Source of the DNA: an uncultured bacterium
GTDB taxonomy: Bacteria > Desulfobacterota > Desulfobaccia > Desulfobaccales > 0-14-0-80-60-11
DNA length: 64,000 bases
Assembly: GCA_937943575.1 (NCBI GenBank)
Contig: CALEAV010000003.1
Coordinates: 1-64,000, forward strand
Reading direction: 5' to 3'
Below, in pieces: positions 19,559 to 28,630 of the stretch; position 1 is the stretch's first letter, and the number at the start of each line of letters is the position of its first letter. The position numbers and the translations under genes were made by a program. The notes under the pieces are model-generated. The model was not told the DNA's origin. It searched no databases and worked only from the letters and a program-made list of their open reading frames with translations.

Positions 19559-19646
19559 GACAGTCCCATCTGCACATGGGCGGAGAGTGCGACCTGGGCC
19601 GGGTCCGGTTCGGCCTGCGACAGTCCCATCTGCACATGGGCGGAGA
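19559..19646. repeat. Two identical 28-bp direct repeats with 60-bp period
   Basis: GACAGTCCCATCTGCACATGGGCGGAGA at 19559-19586 and 19619-19646; each contains CCCAT-N6-ATGGG. Confidence 0.9.
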
Positions 19647-19653
19647 ACTCAGG

Positions 19654-22600
19654 ATGTCAGCAGTTCCTGCCAGTGCCGGCTCCAGGGAAAAACTGGCGGA
19701 CAGGGTGGCGCTTCCTTCCCTGTGGCCGCAGGTCCTGGAGTCCGCCGGCATCTGCCTGTGGCTGGTGGCCTTGGAGGAGGCCGGCCCCCGGACGCTGTTC
19801 CTCACTTCGGCGGCCAGCGGTCTGCTGGGACGGCCCCGGGAGAGCCTGCTCCTGGATCCGGGCTATGCCTGGGAGGCGGTGCACCCCGAGGACCGGGGCC
19901 GGGTGCGCCAGGCATGGGAACAGCTCCTGCAGGGCCGCCCCGTCTCCGGGGAGGTGCGCCTCCTCACCCCCCGCCGGGAGATCCGCTGGGTCAGGGTGGA
20001 GGCCATCCCTCTCTTCGGGGAGACCCCCGAGAGCCGCTTGGTGGCCGTCTGGGCCATCGATCTCACTCCCCTCCGACAGGCCCTCAACCAAGGCCGGGAG
20101 GCCGAAGCCCGCCTTCGGGCAGTCTTCTCCCTCCCCTCCTTGGGGGTGGCCGTCCTCTCCCCCCACGGGGACGTGGTGGAGGCCAATCGGGCCTTTACCG
20201 ACATGCTGGACCCCGGCGGGGTGCTCCTGGAGACCTGCCGTCAGCTGTTTGAGGCCCTCTGTCATTCCTCCGAAGATTTTCAACAGGTGGAAAAGCGGTA
20301 TCTCCGGGCCGACCACCAGACGGTCTCTGTCCGGGTGAGCCTCAGCCTGGTGCGGGATGAGGCCGGGGCCCCGGTGGGGGGTCTGGCCCTGGTGGAAAAC
20401 CTCACCGGCCAGCGCCGCACCGAGGAGGCCCTGCGCCAGAGCCGGGAGCGCTTCCGCCTCCTCTATGACCGGGCGCCGCTGGCCTACCAGACCCTGGATG
20501 CCGACGGCCGCCTCCTGGATGTCAACCAGACCTGGCTGGAGATGACCGGTTACTCCCGGGAGGAGGTCCTGGACCGGTGGTTCGGCGCCTTTCTCACCCC
20601 CGAGTCGGCGCCCCTCTTTGAACAGGTCTTTTTTGCCCTGAAACAGGGCAGCGAGATCACGGAGGTGGAGCTGACCCTGGCCTGCCGGGACGGCCGGCAC
20701 CTGCCGGTGGCCCTTGCCGGCAAACGGCTGACGGATGAAGCCGGGCGATTCCAGCAGGCCCTGTTGTTGGCGGCGGACATCTCCCGGCGCCAGGAGGCGG
20801 AGGAGGCCCTGAGGCGCTCGGAGCTGCGCTACCGCACCCTGGTGGAGCAGATCCCGGCCATCACCTACACCGCCCGGGCCGACGACTTCACCGCCAAGCT
20901 CTTTGTCAGTCCCCAGGCCCAGACCATCCTGGGCTTCTCCTGGTCCGACTATGAGCAGGACCCGGATCTGTGGCGCCGGCGGCTGCACCCGGAGGACCGG
21001 GAATGGGTGCTGGCCGACATGGCCCGGTGCCAGGCGGAGGGCACTCCCTTTGCGGCGGAATACCGCATGCTCACCGCCGACAACCGGGTGGTCTGGCTCC
21101 GGGACGAAGCCCGCCTCATCACCGATGTGGATGGCCGCCCCCTGGTGCTCCAGGGGGTCATTCTGGACATCACCGCCCGGCGGCAGGCGGAGAGCGAGCG
21201 GGAGACCTACCATCAGCTCCTGACCGCCACCTTCAATGCCTTCCAGGACCTCATCGTGGTGGTGGACCGGGATCTCAAGGTGGTGATGAGCAACTGGCGG
21301 CCCGGTTTTCATGGTCCGGAGCCTCTCCCCCAGGCGTTGTGCCTCCAGGTGTTTGCCCAGCGCACCGAGCCCTGCACCCCCTGTCTGGTGCAAGAGGTCT
21401 TTTCCCATGGGCGCATGCAGGTCCGGGAAGTCATTGTCGCCGATGGCCGTCACCTGGAGATGCGGGTCTTCCCGGTCACGGATGAGCATGGGCAGGTGAA
21501 CCTGGTGGTGAAGCAGGTGGTGGACATCACCGCCCGGCGCCGGTCGGAGGAGGCCCTCAGGCGCAGCGAAGAGAATTACCGCCTCCTGGTGGGCAGCATC
21601 CCCGGAGTGGTCTTCCGGGGCTATGCCGACTGGCGGATTGAGGTCTTCGATGACCAGGTGGAGAAGCTCACCGGCTACCCCCGGGAGGACTTCACCTCCG
21701 GCCGCCTGAAATGGTGCGACCTGATCCTGCCCGAGGATCTGCCCGAGGCCCGGCGCCTCTTTCTGGAGGCCCTGAAGGGGGACCGCTCCTATGTGCGCTC
21801 CTACCGCATCCGCCACCGGGAGGGGCACCCGGTGTGGGTCCAGGCCCGGGGGCAGATCATCCTGGATGCCGACGGGCGCCTCGACCACGTCATCGGCGTC
21901 TGTTTCGATATCAGCGCCCAAAAGAAGATTGAAGAGCAGCTGGCCACCGAAAAGGAACGCCTGGCGGTGACCCTGCGCTCCATCGGCGACGGGGTGATCG
22001 CCACCGACACCCGGGGGGGCATCGTCCTGATGAACGATGTGGCGGAACGCCTCACCGGCTGGACCCAGGCCGGGGCCCAGGGACTGCCGGCCACCCGGGT
22101 GTTCTGTCTGAATGGGGAGAAGGATGGCCACCCGGTGGACCCGGTCCATGAGGTGATCCGCACCGGCCAGCCCTTGAGGCTGCCCAACCACGCCCTGTTG
22201 GTGCCCAGGGACGGGGAGGCCCGGAGCATCTCCGTCACCGCCGCACCCATAGTGGACCGGGGGGGCCGGGTGGACGGGGTGGTCCTGGTCTTTCAGGACA
22301 TCACCGTGCGCAAGCAACTGGAGGCGGAATTCCGCAAGATTGAAAAGCTCTCCTCCCTGAGCATCCTGGCGGGGGGGATTGCCCACGATTTCAACAACAT
22401 CCTCACCGGCATCCTGGGGAATCTCTCTCTGGCCATGATCGCCCACCAGGATCCGGACCTGCTTCTCCCCCGGCTGGCGGAAGCGGAGCGGGCCGCCTTG
22501 CGGGCCCGGGACCTGGTGCAGCAGCTCCTCACCTTTGCCAAGGGTGAGGCGCCGGTGAAGGAGGTGGCCTCGCTGCCGGACCTTATCCGGGAGAGCGCCA

Positions 22601-23457
22601 ACTTTACCACCCGGGGCTCCCCCGCCCGGGTGGTCTTCTATTTGGCCCCGGACCTGAAACCGGCGGAGGTGGACCCGGCCCAGTTCAGCCAGGTCATTCA
22701 GAACCTTATCCTCAATGCGGTGCAGGCCATGCCCCAGGGGGGCACCATCTGGGTGACGGCGGACAACATCCACCTGGGGGCGGACAGCGGCCTGCCCCTG
22801 CCGGAAGGGCCCTACATCCGGATTGCCGTCAAGGATCAGGGGGTCGGCATCCCCCAAAACTATCTCTCCAAGATCTTCGACCCCTATTTCTCCACCAAAC
22901 CCAAGGGGAGCGGCCTGGGGCTGGCCACCGCTTATTCCATCATCAAGAATCACGGCGGCTACATGACGGTGTCCTCCCAGGTCGGACAGGGGACGGTGTT
23001 CCACCTCTATCTGCCCGCCTCGGCCAAGGAAGCCCCGCCCCCGCGCCTCCGTTCCCCGGCGGAGCCCATCCCGGGTCAGGGCCGGGTGCTGGTCATGGAC
23101 GACGACGAGATGGTGCGCAGCGTGGCCGGCAAGATTCTCACCCACCTGGGCTATGAAGCCGACTTCGCCGGGGACGGCGAGGAAGCCCTCAGCCTCTATG
23201 CCGCCGCCCAGGAAGCGGGCCGCCCCTTTGATGTGGTGATCATGGACCTCACCATCCCCGGAGGGCTGGGCGGCAAGGAAGCCATCCGCCGGCTGCTGGC
23301 CCTGGATCCCCAGGCCCGGGCCATCGTCTCCAGCGGCTACGCCGATGACCCCATCCTGACCAATTATCAGGAGTACGGCTTTAAAGGGGTCATCCGCAAA
23401 CCTTACCGCATCCACACCTTCAGTCAGGAACTGGCCCGGGTCATCAGCCTCTCCTGA
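19654..23457 (+). CDS. Multi-PAS hybrid sensor histidine kinase with C-terminal receiver
   Basis: Several PAS/PAC repeats; GGIAHDFNNILTGILGNLSLA H-box; GVGIPQNYLSKIFDPYFSTKPKGSGLGLA; REC VLVMDDDEMVR...VIMDLTIPGGLGG. Start at 19654 preferred; ORF opens at 19576. Confidence 0.92.
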   Translation: MSAVPASAGSREKLADRVALPSLWPQVLESAGICLWLVALEEAGPRTLFLTSAASGLLGRPRESLLLDPGYAWEAVHPEDRGRVRQAWEQLLQGRPVSGEVRLLTPRREIRWVRVEAIPLFGETPESRLVAVWAIDLTPLRQALNQGREAEARLRAVFSLPSLGVAVLSPHGDVVEANRAFTDMLDPGGVLLETCRQLFEALCHSSEDFQQVEKRYLRADHQTVSVRVSLSLVRDEAGAPVGGLALVENLTGQRRTEEALRQSRERFRLLYDRAPLAYQTLDADGRLLDVNQTWLEMTGYSREEVLDRWFGAFLTPESAPLFEQVFFALKQGSEITEVELTLACRDGRHLPVALAGKRLTDEAGRFQQALLLAADISRRQEAEEALRRSELRYRTLVEQIPAITYTARADDFTAKLFVSPQAQTILGFSWSDYEQDPDLWRRRLHPEDREWVLADMARCQAEGTPFAAEYRMLTADNRVVWLRDEARLITDVDGRPLVLQGVILDITARRQAESERETYHQLLTATFNAFQDLIVVVDRDLKVVMSNWRPGFHGPEPLPQALCLQVFAQRTEPCTPCLVQEVFSHGRMQVREVIVADGRHLEMRVFPVTDEHGQVNLVVKQVVDITARRRSEEALRRSEENYRLLVGSIPGVVFRGYADWRIEVFDDQVEKLTGYPREDFTSGRLKWCDLILPEDLPEARRLFLEALKGDRSYVRSYRIRHREGHPVWVQARGQIILDADGRLDHVIGVCFDISAQKKIEEQLATEKERLAVTLRSIGDGVIATDTRGGIVLMNDVAERLTGWTQAGAQGLPATRVFCLNGEKDGHPVDPVHEVIRTGQPLRLPNHALLVPRDGEARSISVTAAPIVDRGGRVDGVVLVFQDITVRKQLEAEFRKIEKLSSLSILAGGIAHDFNNILTGILGNLSLAMIAHQDPDLLLPRLAEAERAALRARDLVQQLLTFAKGEAPVKEVASLPDLIRESANFTTRGSPARVVFYLAPDLKPAEVDPAQFSQVIQNLILNAVQAMPQGGTIWVTADNIHLGADSGLPLPEGPYIRIAVKDQGVGIPQNYLSKIFDPYFSTKPKGSGLGLATAYSIIKNHGGYMTVSSQVGQGTVFHLYLPASAKEAPPPRLRSPAEPIPGQGRVLVMDDDEMVRSVAGKILTHLGYEADFAGDGEEALSLYAAAQEAGRPFDVVIMDLTIPGGLGGKEAIRRLLALDPQARAIVSSGYADDPILTNYQEYGFKGVIRKPYRIHTFSQELARVISLS

Positions 23458-23774
23458 CCACCCCGGATCAGGACCAGGCGGAAGAAGGCATGACGGTGTC
23501 AGGGGCCGGTCATCCCTGCCCTGAAGCCCGGATTTCTCCCGGACTGGCCCCCTGGGTTACTGAGGCCTCCGGATCTGGCGGGCAGCGGGGCTGTCCCCCG
23601 CCTTGCCGCCGGTCTCACGGTCCAGGCCCGCCGCCGGGCCCGGAGTTGGGGCCGCGTCGGCATGCCGCCCCTCCCGGACATCCTCCCCGCCCCTCATCGT
23701 CGCCTGCGCCTGACCTCGCCTAAAGTTTTCCCCCAAACCAGCCGATGGGGGAAATGGGAGGCGGGGAGAGAAGC

Positions 23775-24845
23775 ATGAGCCGGAGGCGCGCTTCCTATAG
23801 CCTGTTTCTGGTTCTGGGGCTGAGCCTGGCGGCGCTCATCCTCCTGGGACTGGCGGGCTGGTGGTGGTTCAGCCGGCTGGCGGCGCTGGCGGACCTGGCC
23901 CCGGCCGCTCCAACCGGCCCGGGGATGGGGCCGCTGCGGGAGCTTAAGGAGACGGCGGCGGGGGCCCGGAGGTGGTTTCCCCTCCTCGCCCTGGCGCTGA
24001 CGATCCTTCTGGGAGGCTGGGGCGGCTGGTCGGTGCGGCAGGCGGCCCGTCATCTGCACCGCCGGGAGAAAGAGTGGTGGGCCAGCGCCGAGCAGGTGGC
24101 GGCCGCCTCCCGGCAGGTGGCGGCGGCCAGCGAGCATCTGGCGGTGGGGGCCCAAAAACAGGCCGCCTCCCTGGAACAGGCCGCGGCGGCGGTGGCCGAG
24201 ATCACCACGCTCATCCAGCAAAACGCCCAAAACACCCTGGAGGCCGCCCGGTTGGTGGACAATTCCCGGGCCTCCATGAAAAGCAGTCATAAATTGCTGC
24301 GCAGCACCAAGGACACCATCGCCCGCATCCGGGAGGCCGGGGAGAAGATGGCCGCCATCGTCAAGGCCATTGACGAGATCGCCTTCCAGACCAACCTCCT
24401 GTCCCTCAACGCCGCGGTGGAGGCGGCCCGGGCCGGAGAGGCCGGCAGCGGCTTTGCGGTGGTGGCCAACGAGGTGCGCCGCCTGGCGCAGCACAGCGCC
24501 AGCTCGGCCCAGGAGACGGAAGGCCTCATCCGGGACAGCCTCCGGGCCATCCAGGAAGGCTGGCAGCTGGTGGAGGATTCTCTGAAGGAATTCTACCGCA
24601 TGGGGGATGATGCCAAACTGGTCTCCGAGCTCTTCTCCGTCATCAGTCAGGCCTCCGGAGAGCAGCAGGCCCGGATTGAGGAGATCAACCGGGCCATGGG
24701 GGACATCACCCAGGTGATGCAACAGGTGGCCGCCAGCGCCCAGGAGACCAGCTCCGCCTCCCAGGAGCTCACCGCCCAGGCGGAGCAGATGCGCCGCAGT
24801 CTCGCCCACCTTCTGGAGGAGACACCGGACCATTCCGGAAAGTGA
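23775..24845 (+). CDS. Methyl-accepting chemotaxis-type signalling protein with short periplasmic loop
   Basis: Two TM segments; [41 protein letters not shown] hairpin tip. Confidence 0.9.
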   Translation: MSRRRASYSLFLVLGLSLAALILLGLAGWWWFSRLAALADLAPAAPTGPGMGPLRELKETAAGARRWFPLLALALTILLGGWGGWSVRQAARHLHRREKEWWASAEQVAAASRQVAAASEHLAVGAQKQAASLEQAAAAVAEITTLIQQNAQNTLEAARLVDNSRASMKSSHKLLRSTKDTIARIREAGEKMAAIVKAIDEIAFQTNLLSLNAAVEAARAGEAGSGFAVVANEVRRLAQHSASSAQETEGLIRDSLRAIQEGWQLVEDSLKEFYRMGDDAKLVSELFSVISQASGEQQARIEEINRAMGDITQVMQQVAASAQETSSASQELTAQAEQMRRSLAHLLEETPDHSGK

Positions 24846-25106
24846 CACGAAGCCTCCCGGAGGTTCCTTTGCCTTCTACCCCCGCAGCTGAGAGCCAGGC
24901 GAGGTGAGTTGTCATCCGAGCCCCCGGGCGTCCGGGTCCTTTGCGCGGTATCACGGCAGCCGCCAGGCAGGGGCCACCCCCGTGGGAGAAGCGCAGCCGG
25001 GGCCAAGGAGGCCTCTTTCCCCCTGCCTGGTCTGGGCGCCGCCGTCTCGCCGCCGGAAGCAGACGGTCTGGTGCCGGCCGCGCCTGCCGGGAGGCCGGCC
25101 GCATTT

Positions 25107-25865
25107 TTAATCCCCCTCCCCATTGATCTCCTCCAGAACCTGCCACAGTCGCCTGAGCTTGGGGTGCAGGTGCCACTCCTCCGGCCGGGTGGCGTAGCGC
25201 TCCCCCTCGCCGATGAATTTGTAAAGATACACCACGCAGCCGCGGTATTCCTCCTGGCCGCCGGCCCAGCGGGTGAAGGCGCCGGGGAAGATGCCCGCCA
25301 CCTGCCAGCCGCCGCCGTACTTCAGGATGGAGGTCTGGGTGATGGTGTGCCAGGTCTCCAGAAAGGTGGTGAGGTATTCCGCCCCCGAGGCCTCCGCCAG
25401 GCGGTGCATCATCTCCCCCAGCAGATACATCAGCCCCCGGCGGCGGAACTCCGGATGGGTGGCGGCGAAACTGAACTCGATCTGCAGGTTGCGGTCCATC
25501 TTGGTCATCAGGGTGGCGGCCGCCAGCCGGCCGCTTGGTCTTTCCTCCGCCACCAGCATGAGGCAGGGCTTGCGGCCGGCGTCCTCCTCCCAAGCGTCCT
25601 GCAGGGCCACCCGGGCGGCAATCTCCTCAGGGAACAGGAGAAAATCGTGCACCGAGCCATAAAGTTCCGGATAGGCGGTGCGCCAGAGCTCCGCCGCCGC
25701 CGCCAGGTCCTGCCGCCGGGGGAGCCGGGCCAGGAAGCGGCCGTCCCGGCTCATCTGCGGCTCCGGCCGCACCCACCGGAGCCGTTTCTCCCGGATGGGG
25801 CGGGTTGCACACATGCGGGCCATCTCCCGGAAAGGACGATAAGGGGTCATATCCAGGTATCGCAT
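25107..25865 (-). CDS. GNAT-family N-acetyltransferase
   Basis: ATHPEFRRRGLMYLLGEMMHRLAE acetyl-CoA loop; start MRYLDMTPY at 25865. Confidence 0.75.
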   Translation of the reverse strand: MRYLDMTPYRPFREMARMCATRPIREKRLRWVRPEPQMSRDGRFLARLPRRQDLAAAAELWRTAYPELYGSVHDFLLFPEEIAARVALQDAWEEDAGRKPCLMLVAEERPSGRLAAATLMTKMDRNLQIEFSFAATHPEFRRRGLMYLLGEMMHRLAEASGAEYLTTFLETWHTITQTSILKYGGGWQVAGIFPGAFTRWAGGQEEYRGCVVYLYKFIGEGERYATRPEEWHLHPKLRRLWQVLEEINGEGD

Positions 25866-26061
25866 CCCCTGGCCTCCAAGAAGAGGGTGGAATTTCCTCC
25901 GGTTATAAGATAAAAAAAGGCAAAAGCCCAGACGGCCGGCCTGAAGGACATCTTTGGCCGCGCCGGATATGGTGCGCCGGCTCATACCGTCGGCAGGATT
26001 TTTCGGGAATCCCGGGAAACGCCGGAACCGGGCACGCTCAGCCCAGGGAAGGAGAAGACGC

Positions 26062-28116
26062 ATGCGGAGCCGGGACTGTGTTTGGCTGATATTCGCGGTG
26101 CTCTGGTGGGGGGTGATCCCGGGGCCGTTGTCGGCACAGGGCGCGGCCTTAAAGGATGCGGAATCGGCCAGCCATGCCGATACCGCCGCCACCTACCAGG
26201 TCGTCCAGGTCTATTCCTACCCCGGCTACCGCCTGGTGCAGTTCAATCTGGCAGTGCTGTCCCACTACTCCTATCTCCTGGTGAGCGGCAAGGAGGCCCT
26301 GGCGGTGGACCCCGGCCGGGATGTGGACGCCTACCTGGAGTGGTGCAGGAAGGAAGGGGTGAAAATCACCGGGGTCCTCCTCACCCACAACCACGCCGAC
26401 TTTGTGGCTGGCCACCTGGAGCTGGCCAAGGCCGCCGGCTGCCCCATCTATGTGAGCGCCCAGGCCGGGGCCGCCTTCCCGCATAAGCCCCTGAAGGAAG
26501 GGGACACCCTGAAGGTGGGCGAGGCGGTGGTGAAGATCCTGGAGACCCCGGGGCACACCCCGGAAGGCCTGTGCGGGCTGGTGGCCAACAAAGCCAAACC
26601 CCAGGAGCCGCACCTCCTTCTCACCGGGGATACTCTGTTCATCGGCAGCGTGGGCCGGCCGGACCTCATGGGCGGCACGCTCTCGGCCGCCGCCCTGGCG
26701 GGGATGCTCTTCGACACCTGGTGGCAGAAGCTCTCCAAGCTGCCGGACCATTTGGCCCTCTTCCCGGCCCACGGCGCCGGCTCCCTGTGCGGGGTGCACC
26801 TGAGCGATGAGCCCACCTCCACCCTGGGCGTCCAGAAGCAGGTCAACCCGTATCTGAAATACCGCAGCAAAAGCGAGTTCATCGCCGCGGTGCTGGAGGG
26901 GCTGCCCGCCGCGCCGCAGTATTTCCGGCACAACGCCGCCCTGAACAAGAAAGGCCCGGAGCCGGTCAACTGGCAGGCCGGGCCGGTGCTCCTCAAGCCG
27001 GAGGCGGTGCTTGCCGAACCCAAGGAGTTTCAGGTAGTGGACCTGAGGGACGCCAGGGAGTACGCCGCCGGCCACCTTCCCAACGCCCTCAACATCGGCG
27101 TGCGGGGCCGCCTGGAGACCTGGGTGGGCACCATGGTCCCCTGGGGCAGCCGGGTGGTGGTGACGGGCTCACCGGAGGAGGTCCGGGAGGCCTGGCGGCG
27201 GCTGCACCGCATCGGCTACGTGGTCCAGGGGCTGATATGGGAGGAATGGCGCCGGGCCAAGCTCCCCCAGGCCCAGATCGGGCTGATCCCCCCGCAGGAG
27301 CTGCATGCCCGGCTGCAAAAAGGGGAGGCCCCCCTCATTGTGGATGTGCGCCTGCCCCAGGAATGGCAGGCCCTCAGGATCGGCCCCGCCGTCAATCTGC
27401 CCCTGGACCGGCTGGCCGAGCTGGCCCCCCTGAAGCTGGAACCGGAGCAGCCGGTGGTGACGGTGTGCAACTCCGCCTACCGCTCCAGCCTGGCGGCGGG
27501 GGTCCTCAAGCGCCTGGGCTTCAAGCAGGTGGCCAGCCTCGACGGCGGCAGCGAAGCCTGGATCGCCGCAGGGCTGCCCACCCTTGGGCCGGAGGCCGTG
27601 CGGCCGGCCGGGGCGGCGACGCCGGCGGCCGCCAGCCCTCCCCCCGCCGCCGCCCCGCCGCCTCCCCTCCGGGATCTCCGGCTGCCGGAGCGCCTGGCCC
27701 CGGTGGAGCTGAAGCGCCTGCTGGTGGACCTGCCCGGCACCTTTGAGCTGGTGGATCTCCGGCCGCCGGCGGCCTTTGCGGATTATCATCTGCCCGGAGC
27801 CCGCAATGTGGCCATCGAGGAATTGCTGAAGGATCCGGGCCTGCCCACCCGGCCGGGGGCCCTCATCCTGGTGGACCGGGACGGCACCCTGGCCATGGCG
27901 GTGGGGGGCATCCTGAGCCAGAAGACCACCCGTCCCGTCAAGGTGCTGCACGGGGGCCTGGCGGCCTATTGGAGTGAGGTGGAATTCCCCTCGGTGAGCG
28001 GGGCGCCGCCCTCCGGAGCCACCACCCCGGGGATGCGGCCTCCGGAGCCCGTCCCCGCCGCCCCGGCGGCCCCGGCTCCCCCCGCCCCTCCCCGGAGAAA
28101 GCCTGCGGGGTGCTGA
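26062..28116 (+). CDS. Exported MBL-fold hydrolase (persulfide dioxygenase-like) fused to three rhodanese-like domains
   Basis: Signal peptide; LLTHNHADFVAGH, ETPGHTPEGLCG, LTGDTLFIGSVGRPD; three rhodanese-like segments; ggaaggag upstream of ATG. Confidence 0.88.
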   Translation: MRSRDCVWLIFAVLWWGVIPGPLSAQGAALKDAESASHADTAATYQVVQVYSYPGYRLVQFNLAVLSHYSYLLVSGKEALAVDPGRDVDAYLEWCRKEGVKITGVLLTHNHADFVAGHLELAKAAGCPIYVSAQAGAAFPHKPLKEGDTLKVGEAVVKILETPGHTPEGLCGLVANKAKPQEPHLLLTGDTLFIGSVGRPDLMGGTLSAAALAGMLFDTWWQKLSKLPDHLALFPAHGAGSLCGVHLSDEPTSTLGVQKQVNPYLKYRSKSEFIAAVLEGLPAAPQYFRHNAALNKKGPEPVNWQAGPVLLKPEAVLAEPKEFQVVDLRDAREYAAGHLPNALNIGVRGRLETWVGTMVPWGSRVVVTGSPEEVREAWRRLHRIGYVVQGLIWEEWRRAKLPQAQIGLIPPQELHARLQKGEAPLIVDVRLPQEWQALRIGPAVNLPLDRLAELAPLKLEPEQPVVTVCNSAYRSSLAAGVLKRLGFKQVASLDGGSEAWIAAGLPTLGPEAVRPAGAATPAAASPPPAAAPPPPLRDLRLPERLAPVELKRLLVDLPGTFELVDLRPPAAFADYHLPGARNVAIEELLKDPGLPTRPGALILVDRDGTLAMAVGGILSQKTTRPVKVLHGGLAAYWSEVEFPSVSGAPPSGATTPGMRPPEPVPAAPAAPAPPAPPRRKPAGC

Positions 28117-28117
28117 G

Positions 28118-28630
28118 ATGACTCCTTCCGGCAAACCCCCCATGAACCCCTACGCGGCAGGGGTGTTTCTGGGCTTGGTGCTGACGGCCTCGTATGCCGT
28201 GCTGGGCGCAGGCTTGGGGGCCTCCGGCGGCCTGGCCCGCCTGGCCGCGGCCCTCTCCCACCTGGCGGCCCCGGCCCGCACTCAGGCCAGCGCCTACTTC
28301 GGGGCCTGGGCGCCCCATTACCTCTCCTACTACCTGGTCTTTATGCTCCTGGGCATCTTGGTGGGGGGCTTTCTCTCCGCTGCGGCGGCGGGGCGGCTCC
28401 AGCCCGGCCTGGAGCGGGGCCCCGGCTGCCCGGCGGCGAAGCGGGCCTTTCTGGCCCTCACCGGCGGGGTGCTGGTGGGCTTTGCCAGCCGGCTGGCCCA
28501 GGGCTGCACCTCCGGCCAGGCCCTGAGCGGCGGCGCGCTGCTCCTCACCGGCAGCCTCATCTTCATGGCCGCCCTGTTTGCCGCCGGGTTTGCGGTGGCC
28601 CGTTTTTTCCGGGGGCAATGGTATGCTTAG
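28118..28630 (+). CDS. YeeE/YedE (TsuA-like) sulfur transport family, N-terminal half
   Basis: GFASRLAQGCTSGQALSGGALLLTGSLIFM with multiple TM segments. Confidence 0.85.
   Translation: MTPSGKPPMNPYAAGVFLGLVLTASYAVLGAGLGASGGLARLAAALSHLAAPARTQASAYFGAWAPHYLSYYLVFMLLGILVGGFLSAAAAGRLQPGLERGPGCPAAKRAFLALTGGVLVGFASRLAQGCTSGQALSGGALLLTGSLIFMAALFAAGFAVARFFRGQWYA

Noticed and set aside
19559-19646. 28-bp repeats as a CRISPR array
   Set aside because: Only two copies and a 32-bp interval; context is a kinase 5' region, so a regulatory or duplication explanation is simpler.
19657-23415. 1252-aa minus-strand ORF
   Set aside because: Antisense to the PAS hybrid kinase, whose domain motifs are clear.
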